From Hordeum vulgare subsp. vulgare (taxonomy: Eukaryota; Streptophyta; Magnoliopsida; Poales; Poaceae), in contig NC_058518.1 in the NCBI RefSeq assembly GCF_904849725.1, positions 510,619,225 to 510,683,224 on the forward strand: 64,000 nucleotides of DNA, written 5' to 3'. The position numbers and the translations under genes are program-made. How positions within the stretch are numbered: the stretch's first letter is position 1; each line of letters starts with the position of its first letter. This document shows positions 34,756-47,440 of the stretch, one piece after another. The notes below the pieces were generated by a model. That model saw only the letters and a list, made by a program, of their open reading frames with translations, was not told where the DNA came from and ran no database searches.

Positions 34756-36285
34756 TGTCACGGCAGATGTCCTCGTGAAAGGACTTAGTGTTGGAGCCAT
34801 CGCACCTTGGTGGAGACTCAAAGGGGTTGAACGGGAGCGAGACAGAGATTTACCCAGGTTCGGCCCCTCGTAAGGAGGTAAAAGCCTACGTCCTGCTTTG
34901 TGTTGTATTGATGGTGTTTCGATTACAAGGAGGACGTAACTCGCCTGACCTAGCACTTGATGATTTCTAACCTGACCTCTCCTTCCCCGGGACTCGCCTT
35001 TATATATAGGTCAAGCCCTTAGGGTTTGCAAGAGTCCTTACCATCATGCAAGTCATGATTCTTTCTACCTCTAAGTCGCCATGCTTTCCAACACTTAGAG
35101 GTCTTCCCAATGATTGATGCTCCACGAGGATCTTGAACCGCCGTCTAGCTCCTGGGCTCACAGGCCAAAGCTTGAATCGCCAAAGGATGAGTCGCCCGCT
35201 TGGTGACCCGGCCCAACTAGGGCGGGTCACACAACAGATAATATCCCCAACATTAGGCCCCAGATTGACCTGAACCTGTTCATGCCAACTCTCACCTAGC
35301 CAGGGGCGACTCACTTTGCTCTCTTTATGCATCATACGCTTTATCCACCACCCTATCGTGGAGATATCCAAGTCGCCGAACCGCTTCTTGTTGACATCAT
35401 CTTATCCCTTTAATCTCGGAAGAAATGATGACGCAATCCCCAACGGATCCTTCAGCACAGATATCCCGAAAATTTTGGGAGCCATTATAGTGAATCTTTA
35501 TCCTGTCGTCAGTTCCCACGCGAGGCGCCTCGATTCCAGCGCTCGACCCAATAAATAGGCTGGGGGAAGGGGGCAGGGAACATCCTCACCTACCCATTTC
35601 ATCGAACCCTTCTTCCTCACGACTGCACCGAGAAACCCATCGCCGCCCAAGGACCTCCGTCTCCGGCGGCCGCGTCCGACGCATCCCAGGCCGACTAAGC
35701 GCGCAGCATTCACCGCGGATCTTCCTCGGTCGCCTCCGGTCGCCACCATCTGGTCAGTCCTTCGCCATTAGAGGTAGATCTTAGCTCCTCAAGGTTCATC
35801 GCTTGCCGGTTTCTTAGAACACCGCGAATGCCTCCATAGACGTTGATTAAATCACAACGATAATGATAGGTATGGTAGCATCGACCATATCCTTAGTTGA
35901 TTAGCTCCTGTTTGAAGATCCAAAAAAGGCTCCTGTCAAATCAGCTTTGCTATTCTTACCCTAGCCATAGGTTGTACTACTTTATCCAGGCCTTTTCATT
36001 CTTTTTTGCCTGCTCCGTAGAACTATGTGTTACTGCCTGCTGTATAAAACATGTTTATAAATCCGCCCTTCACCATTTTAGCGAACATCTCTGAAGCTCC
36101 GAGTTGTCTCCTTTTGAGCAATAGGAAATTCCTAAATCGCCCTTGTATTCTGACCCGGCTCCTTGTTGGCGAGTCAACAGACTCCCGTAGTTTCCTGACA
36201 AATGTTCGACGAGTTACTTGACCTTTTTAACCCCTCAGTAAGCACTCGGCGAGTTAACTTATCCGTAATCTTTTCCTTTGTAGCC
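34756..36285 (+). repeat. 5' LTR and leader of element F
   Basis: The LTR begins TGTCACGG and includes TTTATATATAGG (about 34989) as a possible promoter TATA. It continues through GC-rich sequence (35520-35760) into the leader before the gag-like ATG at 36286. The LTR end and primer binding site could not be located because there is no second LTR for comparison. Confidence 0.5.
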
Positions 36286-39200
36286 ATGGGTACCGTTTTC
36301 AAAGTCGATTGGCTCCCAACCAAAGTTACTGAAGCTTTTCTCAATGACTGCGTGAAGACGGGAAATCTCGACCAAAGAGGTTATCGGATGGCGATCCGTG
36401 TTTGGAGAAGAAATTCCCAAGCCGAAGGAAGGGTAAATAGTTGTCTTCGCTGAGCACCTCGAACGGGGTTTTAAGCCGCCAGGGTCAAAATTTCTTAGAG
36501 ATGCCATGACTTTCATGAACGTCCGCCTTCAAGACTTAGGACCTAACTCGATTAGTAACTTATGTCAGTTCCAAGTGTTCTGCGAAGCTTACTTGCGAAT
36601 GGAACCTTCAGTTCCTTTGTTCTGGTATTTTTTCCATTTGAATTGCCAGACCGAATTTTCCAATGGCCCTAGCTTGGAACTTGGAGGTGTCAACGTTCAA
36701 CGCTGTAGGGACAGCTCCTTCCCATCACTCGCCATGCCAAGCCATCCCAAAGGCTGGGGTGAGTCTTGGTTTTATTGCCAAGAAACTTCTCCTGAGGGTG
36801 AAAACAAGCTCCTTGGCTATAGGGAGGAATGCCTTCCTACAAACTTCAAACTTCCAGACAAGCTTACTGTAGAAGAGGAGTCAGATTTTATCCCGGTGCT
36901 ATCCGAGTTACGATCTGTGACAAACAACGGTCTTACCGGGATTGATCTGATCCGCTGCTGGGTTGAATGCCGCATCCTCCCCTTGAGTCGCCGAGACAAC
37001 TTAATGTGTGAATTTGATGGCACCTTGGACCATCCCCAGTGCTACTTCCGTACATCACTGATAGAAAATGACATTGTGTCCATCATCAAGAAGCTAACCG
37101 GCGAGCCCTTGGCCAAGTGTGGCCAAATAGGTCTTAAGCCATTCTGCAAGATCAACCCGGCTCCTAAGGTAAATATCTTAACCCGCCTTTACTTTATTCT
37201 TTCCGACTTACTTGAATTCTGATTCTCATAATAAAAATGCCACTTCAGAAAGGTGACAAATTCTGGTCCAAGAGGCCGAAATAGGTGGCCCTAAAGCAAG
37301 CCAGGCCGCCCCAAAAAATAAATTCAAGAGTAAAGGCAAAGCCGCCGTTACCGAACCGTCTGATGCGGACGAATCCCAAGTCGGCGATGTATTTTCAGAG
37401 GTAAAATTCTATCTTCTTTGTCTTGCCATCCATTGGTATAACCTTGTGTTCACACCTCTGTATCTCTTGTGTAGAATGAGGGCAACGAAAGCCAAGAAGA
37501 CTCCGTAGAGGTAATTTCTGTTTCCTCCGACTCATCTTCTCCTCCGCCTAAGCCGACCAGGCGGATTTTTGGGAAGGTTCCCATGTCTCACCCAAATGCT
37601 TGTTTGGATCCTAATTTCCTTTGGAAGAAAGCGCAACATGCTTCCTATCAGAAAACTCAAAGTCATTCTGGAGACTTGGTGTCCGGGTTACTAGCGAAAA
37701 CTCCTACCAAGAAGAGGCAGAATGAGGTATCCTTTAACAGCGTCCCCTTTTGTTTCCTTTTGGATCATACTTATGACTTGCTCATATCTTGAGGTATTAC
37801 TTTTGCAGAATTCTCCCCCTTCGTCAGGCGACTCAGTGATGTCAGCCCTTTCGCCGATGATCCGCGTTCTAGGGTAAATTCTTATAATACTTACATTGTC
37901 CTGATGATGATGATGTCTGTTTTTAAGCACACCCCCTTCTCTTTTAGGGCACAAGCGAAGAAAAGGAAAACTCACGGGTCAACTTCCACTACAGCTCCGG
38001 AGCCTATTGAAAAACCGGCGCCGACCCAGGATAACCCGATAAAGGATAAATCTGATGACCAAGCGGTTCTCCCGAATTCTCCCAAGGAAGGCACAGAAAC
38101 GCCCAATCCGCCGAGTCCGTTGAAAATAGCAGAGGATCCAGATGTTGTAATCATCACGGGTACTAGCTTCTCTAAGCCGGCTTCGACAGTCTTGTCGAAG
38201 GACGTATCAACATCAACCCAGCCTTCTATTGAACATGAAATTTCCAAGGCCAAGCTATCTCAATATGAAAATCTTGAATGTAAAGAGCTCTGCTCTGGCT
38301 TTGCAAGTCGCCTGGAGGCGAGTTATGAAATGCAGAAGAGTCTACTCCTTATGATGAAGAATAGACATGAGGTACGCCTTAATGCATACCATCCTCATTA
38401 ACCCCCAAGGGTCGGGTCATCTGTTAAAAGATGAGCCGGGTCTTGATATTAGAAAAATATTTCGACCTGTAACCCCCAAGGGCCGGGTCATCTATTGAAA
38501 GATGAGCCAGGTCTTGATATTAGAAAAAATCTTTCAACCTGTAACCCCCAAGGGCCGGGTCATCTATTGAAAGATGAGCCGGTCTTGATATTAGAAAAAA
38601 TCTTTCGACCTGTAACCCCCAAGGGCCGGGTCATCTGTTGAAAGATGAGCCGGGTCTTGATATTAGAAAAAATCTTTCAACCTATAACCCCCAAGGGCCG
38701 GGCCATCTATTGAAAGATGAGCCGGGTCTTGATATTAGAAAAAATCTTTCGACCTGTAACCCCCAAGGGCCGGGTCATCTGTTGAAAGATGAGCCGGGTC
38801 TTGATCTTGTATAATTTTGTCTAAAAAATTATAAACTAGCCCCCAAGTGACAGAGATGTTGCTTGCAATAATTCTGAGACTTGCCTCTTGATAATATATT
38901 TTGACAGGAATCTCTTGCCCAAGATGAGTCGGCATTTGGCGACTTAAATAAAAGTTTAGCCGACCAGCAAGATGCGCGGGCAAAATCAGAAGAAAAATAT
39001 CAAGTGATCTTATCTGAGATGAAAAAGCTGAAGGCTGCCCACAATAAGGCTCAAGCTGATCAAGACGCCGCGGTAAAGTGAGCGGAAAAAGCTGAAGCAA
39101 AATTGGAAGCCGTGCAACAAGAGCTGGCCGGTTTAAAGCAACATATCTCCAACATGGCACAAGCTATCTTTGGTAAGAAGCAAAACCCTGATCTTGCACT

Positions 39201-39747
39201 TTGTAAAAAATAACTTAGTATGAAGAAGTTACTGACCGTCATTATCCCTTATATAGGTCGGAGAGCCGCCAACCTTCAGAATGATTGTGTCCTGATGCTG
39301 AAGGCGATTTACACATTAACAGAGCAACTGTATACCGGAAGCGTGATGACCGTGAAGGCAGTGATGGGCGCTAAGGAACCCATAACATCAATCAAAAAGA
39401 TGCTTGGCTGCTTATCTACCCTTCCGCCTCAGATAGGTGAGCTAACCCGGTCAGCTGCCCGAAAAGGGGTACTGACTATGTTGAGTCGGTGCTTAGCATA
39501 CGCTCTAGAGTTAAAACCCGAAGAAGTAGCAACAGGATTTCCCCAGCTCAAGGACGACGGGTCAGAATTTACTCAAGAGGATTATCAGCGCGTTGTCAAA
39601 GAATCCTGCTTGGCGGCGACTCAGCTTGCAGCAAGCTTGGATTTATCAAAGTATCAAGCTTCTTATGATGACAAGAATAAGAAAATAAATCCGCCAACCT
39701 TTGTGACAACCATCTTGACTCCGCCATCATTCAATTCACATTCGTGA
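36286..39747 (+). pseudogene. Element F gag-like gene (PF04195 type), seven apparent exons, broken
   Basis: ATG at 36286 (MGTVFKVDWLP). Exon 1 runs to 37168 with the conserved core LRDAMTFMNVRLQDLGPNSI and later IDLIRCWVECRILPL. Plausible GT...AG introns follow: 37169-37248, 37401-37474, 37727-37808, 37874-37947, 38372-38907 and 39173-39256. Exons 5-7 are hydrophilic and helix-rich. Lesions: a frameshift near 36395, TAA near 36431, TAG near 37283, TGA near 39079. The 3' end is cut at 39747 by chromovirus sequence (last native residues about TPPSF), so the usual C-terminus is missing. PF04195 proteins occur in plant Gypsy-type elements; their exact role is not established. Exon limits are read by eye from splice consensus and frame. 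Confidence 0.65.
38401..38830 (+). repeat. Tandem array of 71-72 bp units inside an intron
   Basis: Six units start with ACCCCCAAGG or ACCCCCAAGGG at 38401, 38472, 38544, 38615, 38687 and 38759, spaced 71, 72, 71, 72 and 72 bp. Each holds GGGTCATCT (GGGCCATCT in one), AAAGATGAGCC and TTGATATTAGAAAAA. The sixth unit decays after CTTGATCTTG. The array lies wholly in the putative fifth intron of the F gag-like gene. It is a simple direct repeat without spacers, so not CRISPR. Confidence 0.93.
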
Positions 39748-42127
39748 AGAAGACATTCCCAAGACTGCTTTCAGGACAAGCTTTGACTCTTATGAGTACA
39801 CAGTGATGTGTTTTGGTCTCGCCAATGCTCCACCGACCTTTTGTCAGACGATGAATTATATCTTCTCCCCATTCAAGAATGAATTTTTCTTGCTGTATCT
39901 TGATGATATTCTGGTCTTTTCTAAAACTGGGGAAGAGCATGAAGAACATCTCCGGCTTGTGCTTGATAATCTAAGAGAACACAAGTTCTATGCTAAATTT
40001 TCCAAATGTGAGTTCTGGTTGAAGGAAGTTGTGTACCTTGGGCACATTATCTTTGTCGAGGGCGTCATAGTTGATCCGTCAAAGGTGTAGGCCATTGTTG
40101 AGTGGTAACCTCCTCAGAACGTGAAGCAGCTTCGAAGCTTTCTCGGGCTTGCAAGCTATTGCAGAAGGTTCGTTGAGAACTTCTCCAAGATTGCTAAGCC
40201 TCTGTCAAGCCTTCTTCAGAAGAGTGTGAAGTTTTTCTGGTCTCCATAGTATCAGTTGGCATTCGACACACTCAAAGAGAAGCTCACTTCTACTCCAGTC
40301 TTGACTCCTCCTGATGATTCCAAGCCTTATCAAGTGTCCTGTGATGCCTCTCTTCAAGGTCTTGGTGCAGTTTTGATGCAAGAGAACAAAGTTGTAGCTT
40401 ATACCTCGAGGCATTGAAGCCAAGTGATAAGAATTATCCCACTCATGATCTTGAGTTGGCGGCAGTCGTCCATGCTTTGATGACTTGCAGACATGTCTTG
40501 TCGGGCAGACAGCTTGAGGCCTACACCGATCACAAGAGTCTCAAATACATCTTCACCCAGCCTAGTATCAATCTTCGACAAACTCGTTGGGTGGAAATGA
40601 TCCAAGATTATAATCCGAGCATTTACTACAACAGTTTCATTTTGAAGCCTCTCCAGCCCGATCTTTGTGAATCTTTCAGGAAGCTCAACCTTCAGATAGT
40701 ACCTCAGGGATTTCTTCCTAATCTCCAGATTTCTCCTACCTTGGAAGACCAAGTCCGACAAGCTCAACTTCTTGATGTGATGGTGAAGAAAGTTAAGTTA
40801 GGCTTGGCAAAGAGCATTCCGATATATAAGTGCTTCCGTATTGATGACAGATATACCTTGTTCTTCGAGGACCGACTTGTCATTCCGAAAGGAGAGCTCA
40901 GGAAAGTTATCATGGATGAAGCCCATAATTCCCTTTCCTCGATACATCCAGGAAGCTCCAAAATATATCAGGATCTGAAGCAGACCTTCTGGTGGACTCG
41001 CATAAAATGTGAGATTGCTCAGTTTGTGAACGATTGTGATGTGTGTCGCGGAGTGAAGGCGGAGCATCAATGGCCAGCAGGTCTTCTGCATCCCTTGCCT
41101 ATACCCGAGTGGAAATTCGATCATGTGGAGATGGATTTTTTCACTGGGTTTCCGAAGTCCAAGAAAGGCAACGATAGCATCTTCATCATCATCAACAAGT
41201 TGACCAAAGTTGCTCATTTTCTACCGGTCAAAGAGTCTATCTCGACAGCTGAGCTTGCAGAGTTGTATACATCAAGCATAGTCTCGTTGCACGGTGTTCC
41301 TATGCTCATTTCTTCAGATCGTGGAAGCATCTTTACTTCCAAGTTATGGGATTCCTTTCAGACTGCGATGGGTACGAAGATCCGTTTTAGTACAACTTTC
41401 CATCCTCAAACAAGTGGGCAAGTTGAGAGAGTCAATCAGATCCTTGAAGATATGCTCATAGCTTGTGTGATTTCTTTTGGCATGAAGTGGGAAGATTGCC
41501 TACAATTTTCCGAGTTCTCATACAACAACAGCTTTCAAGCAAGCTCAGGCAAGGCTACATTCGAGATTCTATATGGCAAAAAGTGTCGTACCCTGCTCAA
41601 TTGTTTAGAAACTGGTGAGCGCCAGATTCTTGGGAATGACATGATTGCTGAAGGAGAAGAAATGTGTCGTGTCATTCGGGATAATCTCAAAGCAGCTCAG
41701 TCCCGTCAGAAGAGCTACTACGATAGCAAGCATCATGACATGCCTTTTCAACTCGATGATTTTGTGTATCAGAAAGTGTCTCCCATGAAGGGCACTCAGC
41801 GCTTCGGCATCAAAGGAAAGCTCGCTCCTCGCTTTGTTGGTCCTTTCAGAATTGTTGGCAAGAGAGGTGATATTGCATATCAGTTAGAGCTTCCATCCAA
41901 CTTCTCCAATGTGCATGATGTGTTTCGCGTCTCTTAGCTCCAGAGATGCTTCAAGAATCCTGAGCGCATAGTTGAACTCCAGGATATCGATCTCCAACCC
42001 GACCAATCCTACCATGAGCATCCGATAGCAATACTTGAAGAGACTGAGCGCAAGACCCGCAATAAGTCAATCAAGTTCCTCAAAGTGCAATTGTCACATC
42101 ATTCAGACAAAGAAGCCACTTGGGAGC
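39744..42127 (+). pseudogene. Chromovirus H: RT C-terminal part, RNase H, integrase and chromodomain start
   Basis: RT continues with EEDIPKTAFRTS and FGLANAPPTF, and YLDD at 39896-39907. RNase H (CDASLQGLGAVLMQE; HDLELAAVVHAL) and integrase with HHCC and D-D-E (MDFFTGFPKSKKG; SSDRGSIFTS; HPQTSGQVERVN) follow. The C-terminal GPFRIVGKRGDIAYQLELP block leads to a chromodomain-like segment (TRNKSIKFLKVQ, DKEATWE). Lesions: TAG 40088-40090, TAA 40106-40108, TAG 40247-40249, a frameshift near 40415, TAG 41935-41937, and an internal deletion near 40628 that removes the expected ADALSR motif. Domain content suggests the Tekay/Del lineage. Element I inserts at 42128, inside the chromodomain. Confidence 0.88.
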
Positions 42128-43634
42128 TGATACATCCAAAATGCATCACTATTTTGTATCATAATTTGTCTCTATTCATTGATATATTTCACATTATGAC
42201 GATGTACTTATAGTGTTTTGGCTTATTTTACACAATTTACAACTTTTTCGTGCCGAAACAGCAGACGCAGGATTCAGTGGAGAAAATAGCACGAACAGTT
42301 ACCATATCAGAACATCTCCAACTGCACTAAAAATTTGAGGGAAGGAGTTTCCGAACATATCCCGAAGAAGGCCCGGAGGGAGGCCACAGGTCACCTAGAC
42401 GACCCGTTGGCGCGGGCCACCCCTAGGCCGCGCCCAGAGGCCGCCTGGGTGGTGGGTCCCGCCTCCGGCACTCTCCTTTGGACTATATCATCCCTTGACC
42501 AAAAGGTTACGGAGACAAAAGTTTTTCCGGAGTTCCGCCGCCGCTCCGGTGCGGAAACCTACAAAGAAGAAAATACCTTTCCGGCGGGCATATTCCGCCA
42601 GGGAGAACTCCTCCTGAAGGGGGAGATCGTCCACATCGTCATCACCATCGTAACGGGCATCATCGAGATCATCATCATCATCAGCGTAAACACCCGCACC
42701 ATCTCCTTCTTCATCCCATCTCACCTTACCATTGCAATTAGAGTTGTACCTTGGACTATTCATCCCCCCTACTCTACCGGTGTTGATTACTCTTTTGTGG
42801 TCAATGATATTGAGTTTTGTTGGAGGATTATTGTTATGCCAGATTGTTAATCATATTTTCATCACCTCTGATCATGATAGCTTTTATGTCTCGTGAGTAG
42901 TTACTTTAGTGCTTGAGGACATGGGAGAAGTCTAGTTGCTAGTAGTCATATGATGTTGAAGTAATATGTGTTGATTGATATTTAAGTTATGGTGTTATTC
43001 TTCTAGTGGTGCTATGTGAACGTCGACTACATAACACTTCGCATTTTTAAGGACCTAGGGGAATGCATCGTGTATAAAGAATGATTATGGTGGGTTGCTG
43101 GAGTGACAGAAACCTGAACCCCAGTTCACATACTTTTGCATGAGGGAGTATTGGATCCTAAAGCTTATTGCTATGGTTACCCTTTGCCTTAATTTATCTC
43201 TTGTATTTGCGGATGCTTGCAAGAGGGATTAATCATAAGAGTGTACTTGTCTTAGCCTAGACGGTGCACTAGTTAAGATCCACCCACATTACACTTATCA
43301 ATACAAAACATAGTACTAGACGGAATATGGCGAAAGCACTTGACTATCTCTCCCGTGTGTCCTCAGGAACACCTTAGTCTTTATAAGTTTAGTCCCTCGG
43401 CTTATCCTTTGTGTTCAGAAGGATTGGGCCACTTTCTCCACCTCGGCGCCATTTACTTTCTTTGCATTTATTTCCTTGTTGCTTATACCCGAAAACCCAT
43501 AAAAAGTTACCTTTCAGTACTTGCACTTTTTCCTTGCTCAAGATCGCTTGTCAATACCTTCTACTCCTCATTGGGTTCCACACTCCTACTTATAAAAAAG
43601 GATACGATAAATCCCCTACACTTGTGGGTCATCA
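42128..43634 (+). repeat. 5' LTR of element I (1507 bp)
   Basis: It begins TGATACATCCAAAATGC and ends CTTGTGGGTCATCA. It matches the split 3' LTR, whose two parts sum to 1506 bp after removing the insertion and one duplication. Confidence 0.94.
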
Positions 43635-43645
43635 AGACCATTTTC

Positions 43646-43663
43646 TGGCATCGTTGCCGGGGA
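43646..43663 (+). promoter_or_regulatory. Primer binding site of element I, tRNA-Asp type
   Basis: TGGCATCGTTGCCGGGGA lies 11 bp after the 5' LTR, the same spacing as in element A. It differs from the tRNA-Asp complement at two adjacent bases (AT for GC). Confidence 0.75.
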
Positions 43664-43738
43664 GTGTAGCGCTATTGGTAAGGAAACCCTTACGCTGTAT
43701 GTGCTGTTTTTATTTTACTGTTTCCGCTTTTTGTCCCT

Positions 43739-46700
43739 ATGGACAACTCTACTCTTGGTTTGTTGCTTGTGGGGAACCGCCCCAACGCTATTGCGGTGGA
43801 GAAGCCTCCCCCACCAACTGAAATTGTGCCCTTTAAAATACCAACTGGAATTATTGATTGTGTCTTGGCTAATCGGTATGCAGGAGATAGACATCCAGGT
43901 GAACACTTGCTATATGTTTCACAACTATGCTCCTTATTCAAGCTTGCAGGTATATCGATGGATTTTTTTATGAGAAAGCTATTCTCTCTATCATTAAAAG
44001 ATAAGGCTTTGAATTGGTATATGCTTCTTGATGACTCTCATTTACTAAATTGGCAAGATCTTATGCCTCTCTTTTAGGCAAAGTTTTATCCTCTTCATGA
44101 AATACATCGAGACATGAACTATATTTATAACTTTTGGTCTCGTGACGGAGAAAGCATCGCTCAAGCTTGGGGGATATTGAAGTCCCTAATGCTCAAATGT
44201 CCCAATCATGAGCCCTCCAAAGAAATTATTCTTACAAATTTTTTATGCAAGGCTTTCTCGTTAAGATAAAGAGATGCTTGATGCCTCCTCTAGTGGGGCA
44301 TTCTCCAACAAAAGCACTAAAGCTAAGTGGGATCTTATTGAAAGGATCCAGAAGAACACTGAAGACTCGGAGATTGATAAAGGTATTGAACCCGTTATAA
44401 ATTATGAGCATGATTACATTGAGAGCTATGTGGAAACTGCTTACTTCAATACCTTTTGTGCTAAGATTGGTCTTGATTCCTAGCTTCTAATTGATTTTTG
44501 CAAAGACTTTGCCTCTCATATTAACTCTTCTAAGAAGAGGGAGGATCAACGCCATAAACCTTTTAAGGATTTACGTGTTGATATCAATGCTGTTGACCCT
44601 ATCTTGCCTGCAGTTTTATATGAAAAGCCCCCTTTTCCCACCAGGATGAGGGAGCATTCTTTTGTCACAAGCATACTGAATAAAAGTGAAAGAACGACTA
44701 ATGAGCATGAGGACCTGATTAAGGTCGATCCTCAAGTTGCATTAGTCAAGGATCTTGTTACTAGTAATATTGAGGATTCCAATATAAATTTTTGTGTTGT
44801 TTATACTAACGTTGTTACAGCCAAGAATAAAGGCCCAATTTCACGTACTCTAGTTGTATCTGTTAAAATAGGAGATCATAATTATTACGGGCTATGTGAT
44901 TTGGGATCCAGTGCTAGTGCTATTCCTTTTTCACTTTATCAAGAGATCATGAATGAGATGCTACCATGTGAAATTGAATAAGTTGATGTTACTACTCATC
45001 GTCCAAACAAAGAAAGTATCTCTCCTATTGGAATTGTGTGAGATGTTAAAGTTCTATGTGGGAAGGTTAAATATCCTACCGACTTTCTCGTACTTGGTTC
45101 AATGCAAGATAGTTTTTGCCCTATTATCTTTGGTAGGCCTTTTCTCAAAACTTGTGGAGCTATTATAGATTGCAGGAAAGGAAAAGTATATGTTGAATTT
45201 AATGGTGAGCCATATGAATTTAACTTTTCTAAATTCTCGAAGCAAACTCGTGGTACTGATCTGCCTAGTAATGAGAAAATTATTGAAGAGATTTCTTCTA
45301 TTGCTATTCCTCCTAACGATCCTTTGCAGCAATTTATGGAGGACCATGAGAATGATATGCATATGCACGAAAGGAATGAGCTAGATGACATATTCTCGAG
45401 ACAACCTGCTATCCTGAAGCACAACCTTCCGGTTGATACTTTGAGAATTTTATCGAAACCAAAAGAAGACCGGGTGTTTGATCTTAAACCTCTTCCCAAT
45501 ACGCTCAAGTATGCTTATTTAGATGAAAGGGAAGTATATCCTGTTATTAACAATTCTAACCTTTCAGGATATGAAGAAGAGAGATTATTGGAAGTCCTTC
45601 ATAAACACCGAGGTGCTATTGGCTATACCCTTGATGATCTTAAGGGGATCAGTCCATCTATTTGTCAGCATACTATCAATCTTGAGCCTGATGCTAAGCC
45701 AGTTGTTGATCATCAACAACGGTTGAACCCAAAGATGAAGGATGTTGTGAGGACCAAAATCCTCAAGATTCTAGCCGCACGTATTATCTACCCTATAGCT
45801 GATAGTAAGTGGGTAAGTCCGGTACATTGTGTTCCCAAGAAAGTAGGTACGACTGTGGTTCCTAATGATAAGAATGAACTAATACCTCAAAGAATTATTA
45901 TTGGATATATAATGTGTATTGATCACAGGAAGCTGAACAAGGCAACCAGGAAGGACCACTACCCGGTGCCGTTCATCGACCAAATGCTTGAAAGGTTATC
46001 CAAAAAACACTCACTTTTGCTATCTTGATGGGTACTCTGGCTTCACTCAAATTCATGTTAACACTGCAGATCAAGAGGAGACCAGTTTTACTTGTCCCTT
46101 TGGTAGTACTTATGCTTATAGACGTATGCCTTTGCAATGCTCCTGCTACTTCTCAAAGGTGTATGTCTATTATCTTTCATGGTTTTTGTGAGGAAATTGT
46201 GGAGGTCTTCATGGACGACTGGTCCGTCTATGGAACCTATTTTGACCATTGTCTCCACAACCTTAATAAAGTTTTGCAGAGATGTGAGGAGGCGAACTTG
46301 GTACTCAACTGGGAGAAGTGCCATTTCATGGTCAATGAGGGAATTGTTCTTGGCCACAAGATTTCTGAAAAGGGAATCGAGGTGGACAGGGCAAAGGTCG
46401 AAGCAATCGAGAGGATGCCTTATCCAAAGGACATCAGAGGTATTCATAGTTTCCTCGGTCATGCTGGTTTCTATAGAAGATTTATTAAAGACTTTTCTAA
46501 GACTTCGAAACCCCTCACTAATCTTCTCCAGAAGGATATTCCTTTTGTGTTTGATGAAGATTGTAAGGAAGCCTTCGAAGTTCTTAAGAAAGCCTTGATA
46601 ACCGCCCCTATAGTGCAACCACCTGATTAGAACTTGCCTTTTGAAATCATGTGTGATGCTAGTGATTTTGCTGTTGGAGCTGTGTTAGGACAAAGGGTTG

Positions 46701-47440
46701 ATAAGAAATTGAATGTTATACATTATGCTAGCAAAACCCTTGATAGTGCTCAAAAGCATTACGCTACTACTGAGAAATAATTTTTAGTGGTAGTGTTTGC
46801 TTGTGATAAATTTAGGCCTTGCATTGTTGATTCTAAAGTCATCATTCATACTGATCATGGTGACATTATGTATCTTATTGAAAACAAGGATGTCAAACCA
46901 AGGCTTATCAGATGGGTCCTTCTTCTTCAAGAATTTGATTTGCAGATTGTTGATAGGAAGGGAGCACACAACCCTGTAGCAGACAACCTTTCCAGGATGA
47001 AGGACATACCACATGATCCTATTCCGGTCAACGATAGTTTTCCTGATGAACAGTTAGCTGTTTTTAAAGTACAATCTAATTATGATCCATGGTATGCAGA
47101 TTATGCTAACTTTATTCTTGCAAAGTTTTTGCCTCCAGGTTTAACATTCCAGTATAGGAAGAAGTTCTTCCATGACTTGAGGCATTACTTTTGATATGAC
47201 TCACATATCTTCAGAGAAGGTGCGGATGGGATCTTGAGGAGATGCATAACGGAGCATGAACAGAAGGATATCTTGAGACAATGCCATAACAGTCCTTATG
47301 GAGGACATCATGCCGGTGAGAGGACCACACATAAGGTTCTCCAGTCAGGTTTTTATTGGCCTACTCTCTTTAAATACGCTAGAAATTATGTTTTATCTTG
47401 TGATAAGTGCCAGAGAGTTGGTAATATTAGTAGGAGAAAT
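43739..47440 (+). pseudogene. Element I gag, protease, reverse transcriptase, RNase H and integrase zinc region
   Basis: Gag starts MDNSTLGLL at 43739 and parallels element A (LFKLAG, IYNFW, CPNHE). Protease-like CDLGSSASAIP is near 44896 and FGRPFLKT near 45129. RT: WVSPVHCVPKK, FMDD at 46208-46219, [12 protein letters not shown]. RNase [24 protein letters not shown]. Integrase zinc region: HHAGERTTHKVL, CDKCQ. Lesions: TAG 44075-44077, frameshift near 44250, TAG 44481-44483, TAA 44979-44981, TGA 45039-45041, an extra A in the run at 46002-46007, a short deletion near 46130 removing the FGLS part of the RT motif, TAG 46628-46630, TAA 46778-46780, TGA 47192-47194. It is cut at 47440 by BARE copy 2. 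Confidence 0.92.

Larger units (their letters stand above)
34756..39743 (+). mobile_element. Element F: truncated PF04195-type Gypsy-like element
   Basis: It starts TGTCACGGCAGATGTCC, an LTR start known in Triticeae, and carries a leader and an intron-containing gag-like gene. It ends within that gene without pol or a 3' LTR. It splits the RT of chromovirus H (DLR at 34735, EEDIPKTAFRTS at 39748). About six RT codons of H are missing at the junction, so a deletion accompanied or followed insertion and no target duplication can be named. Confidence 0.65.

Noticed and set aside
38401..38830. Regular direct repeats considered as a CRISPR-like array
   Set aside because: Units are contiguous with no unique spacers, and the genome is a plant nuclear genome.
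42335..42850. 171-codon frame, with a related 108-codon frame at 60101-60427
   Set aside because: Both lie at the same place in the two LTRs of element I, with Ile-rich low-complexity from ATCATC repeats; not a gene.
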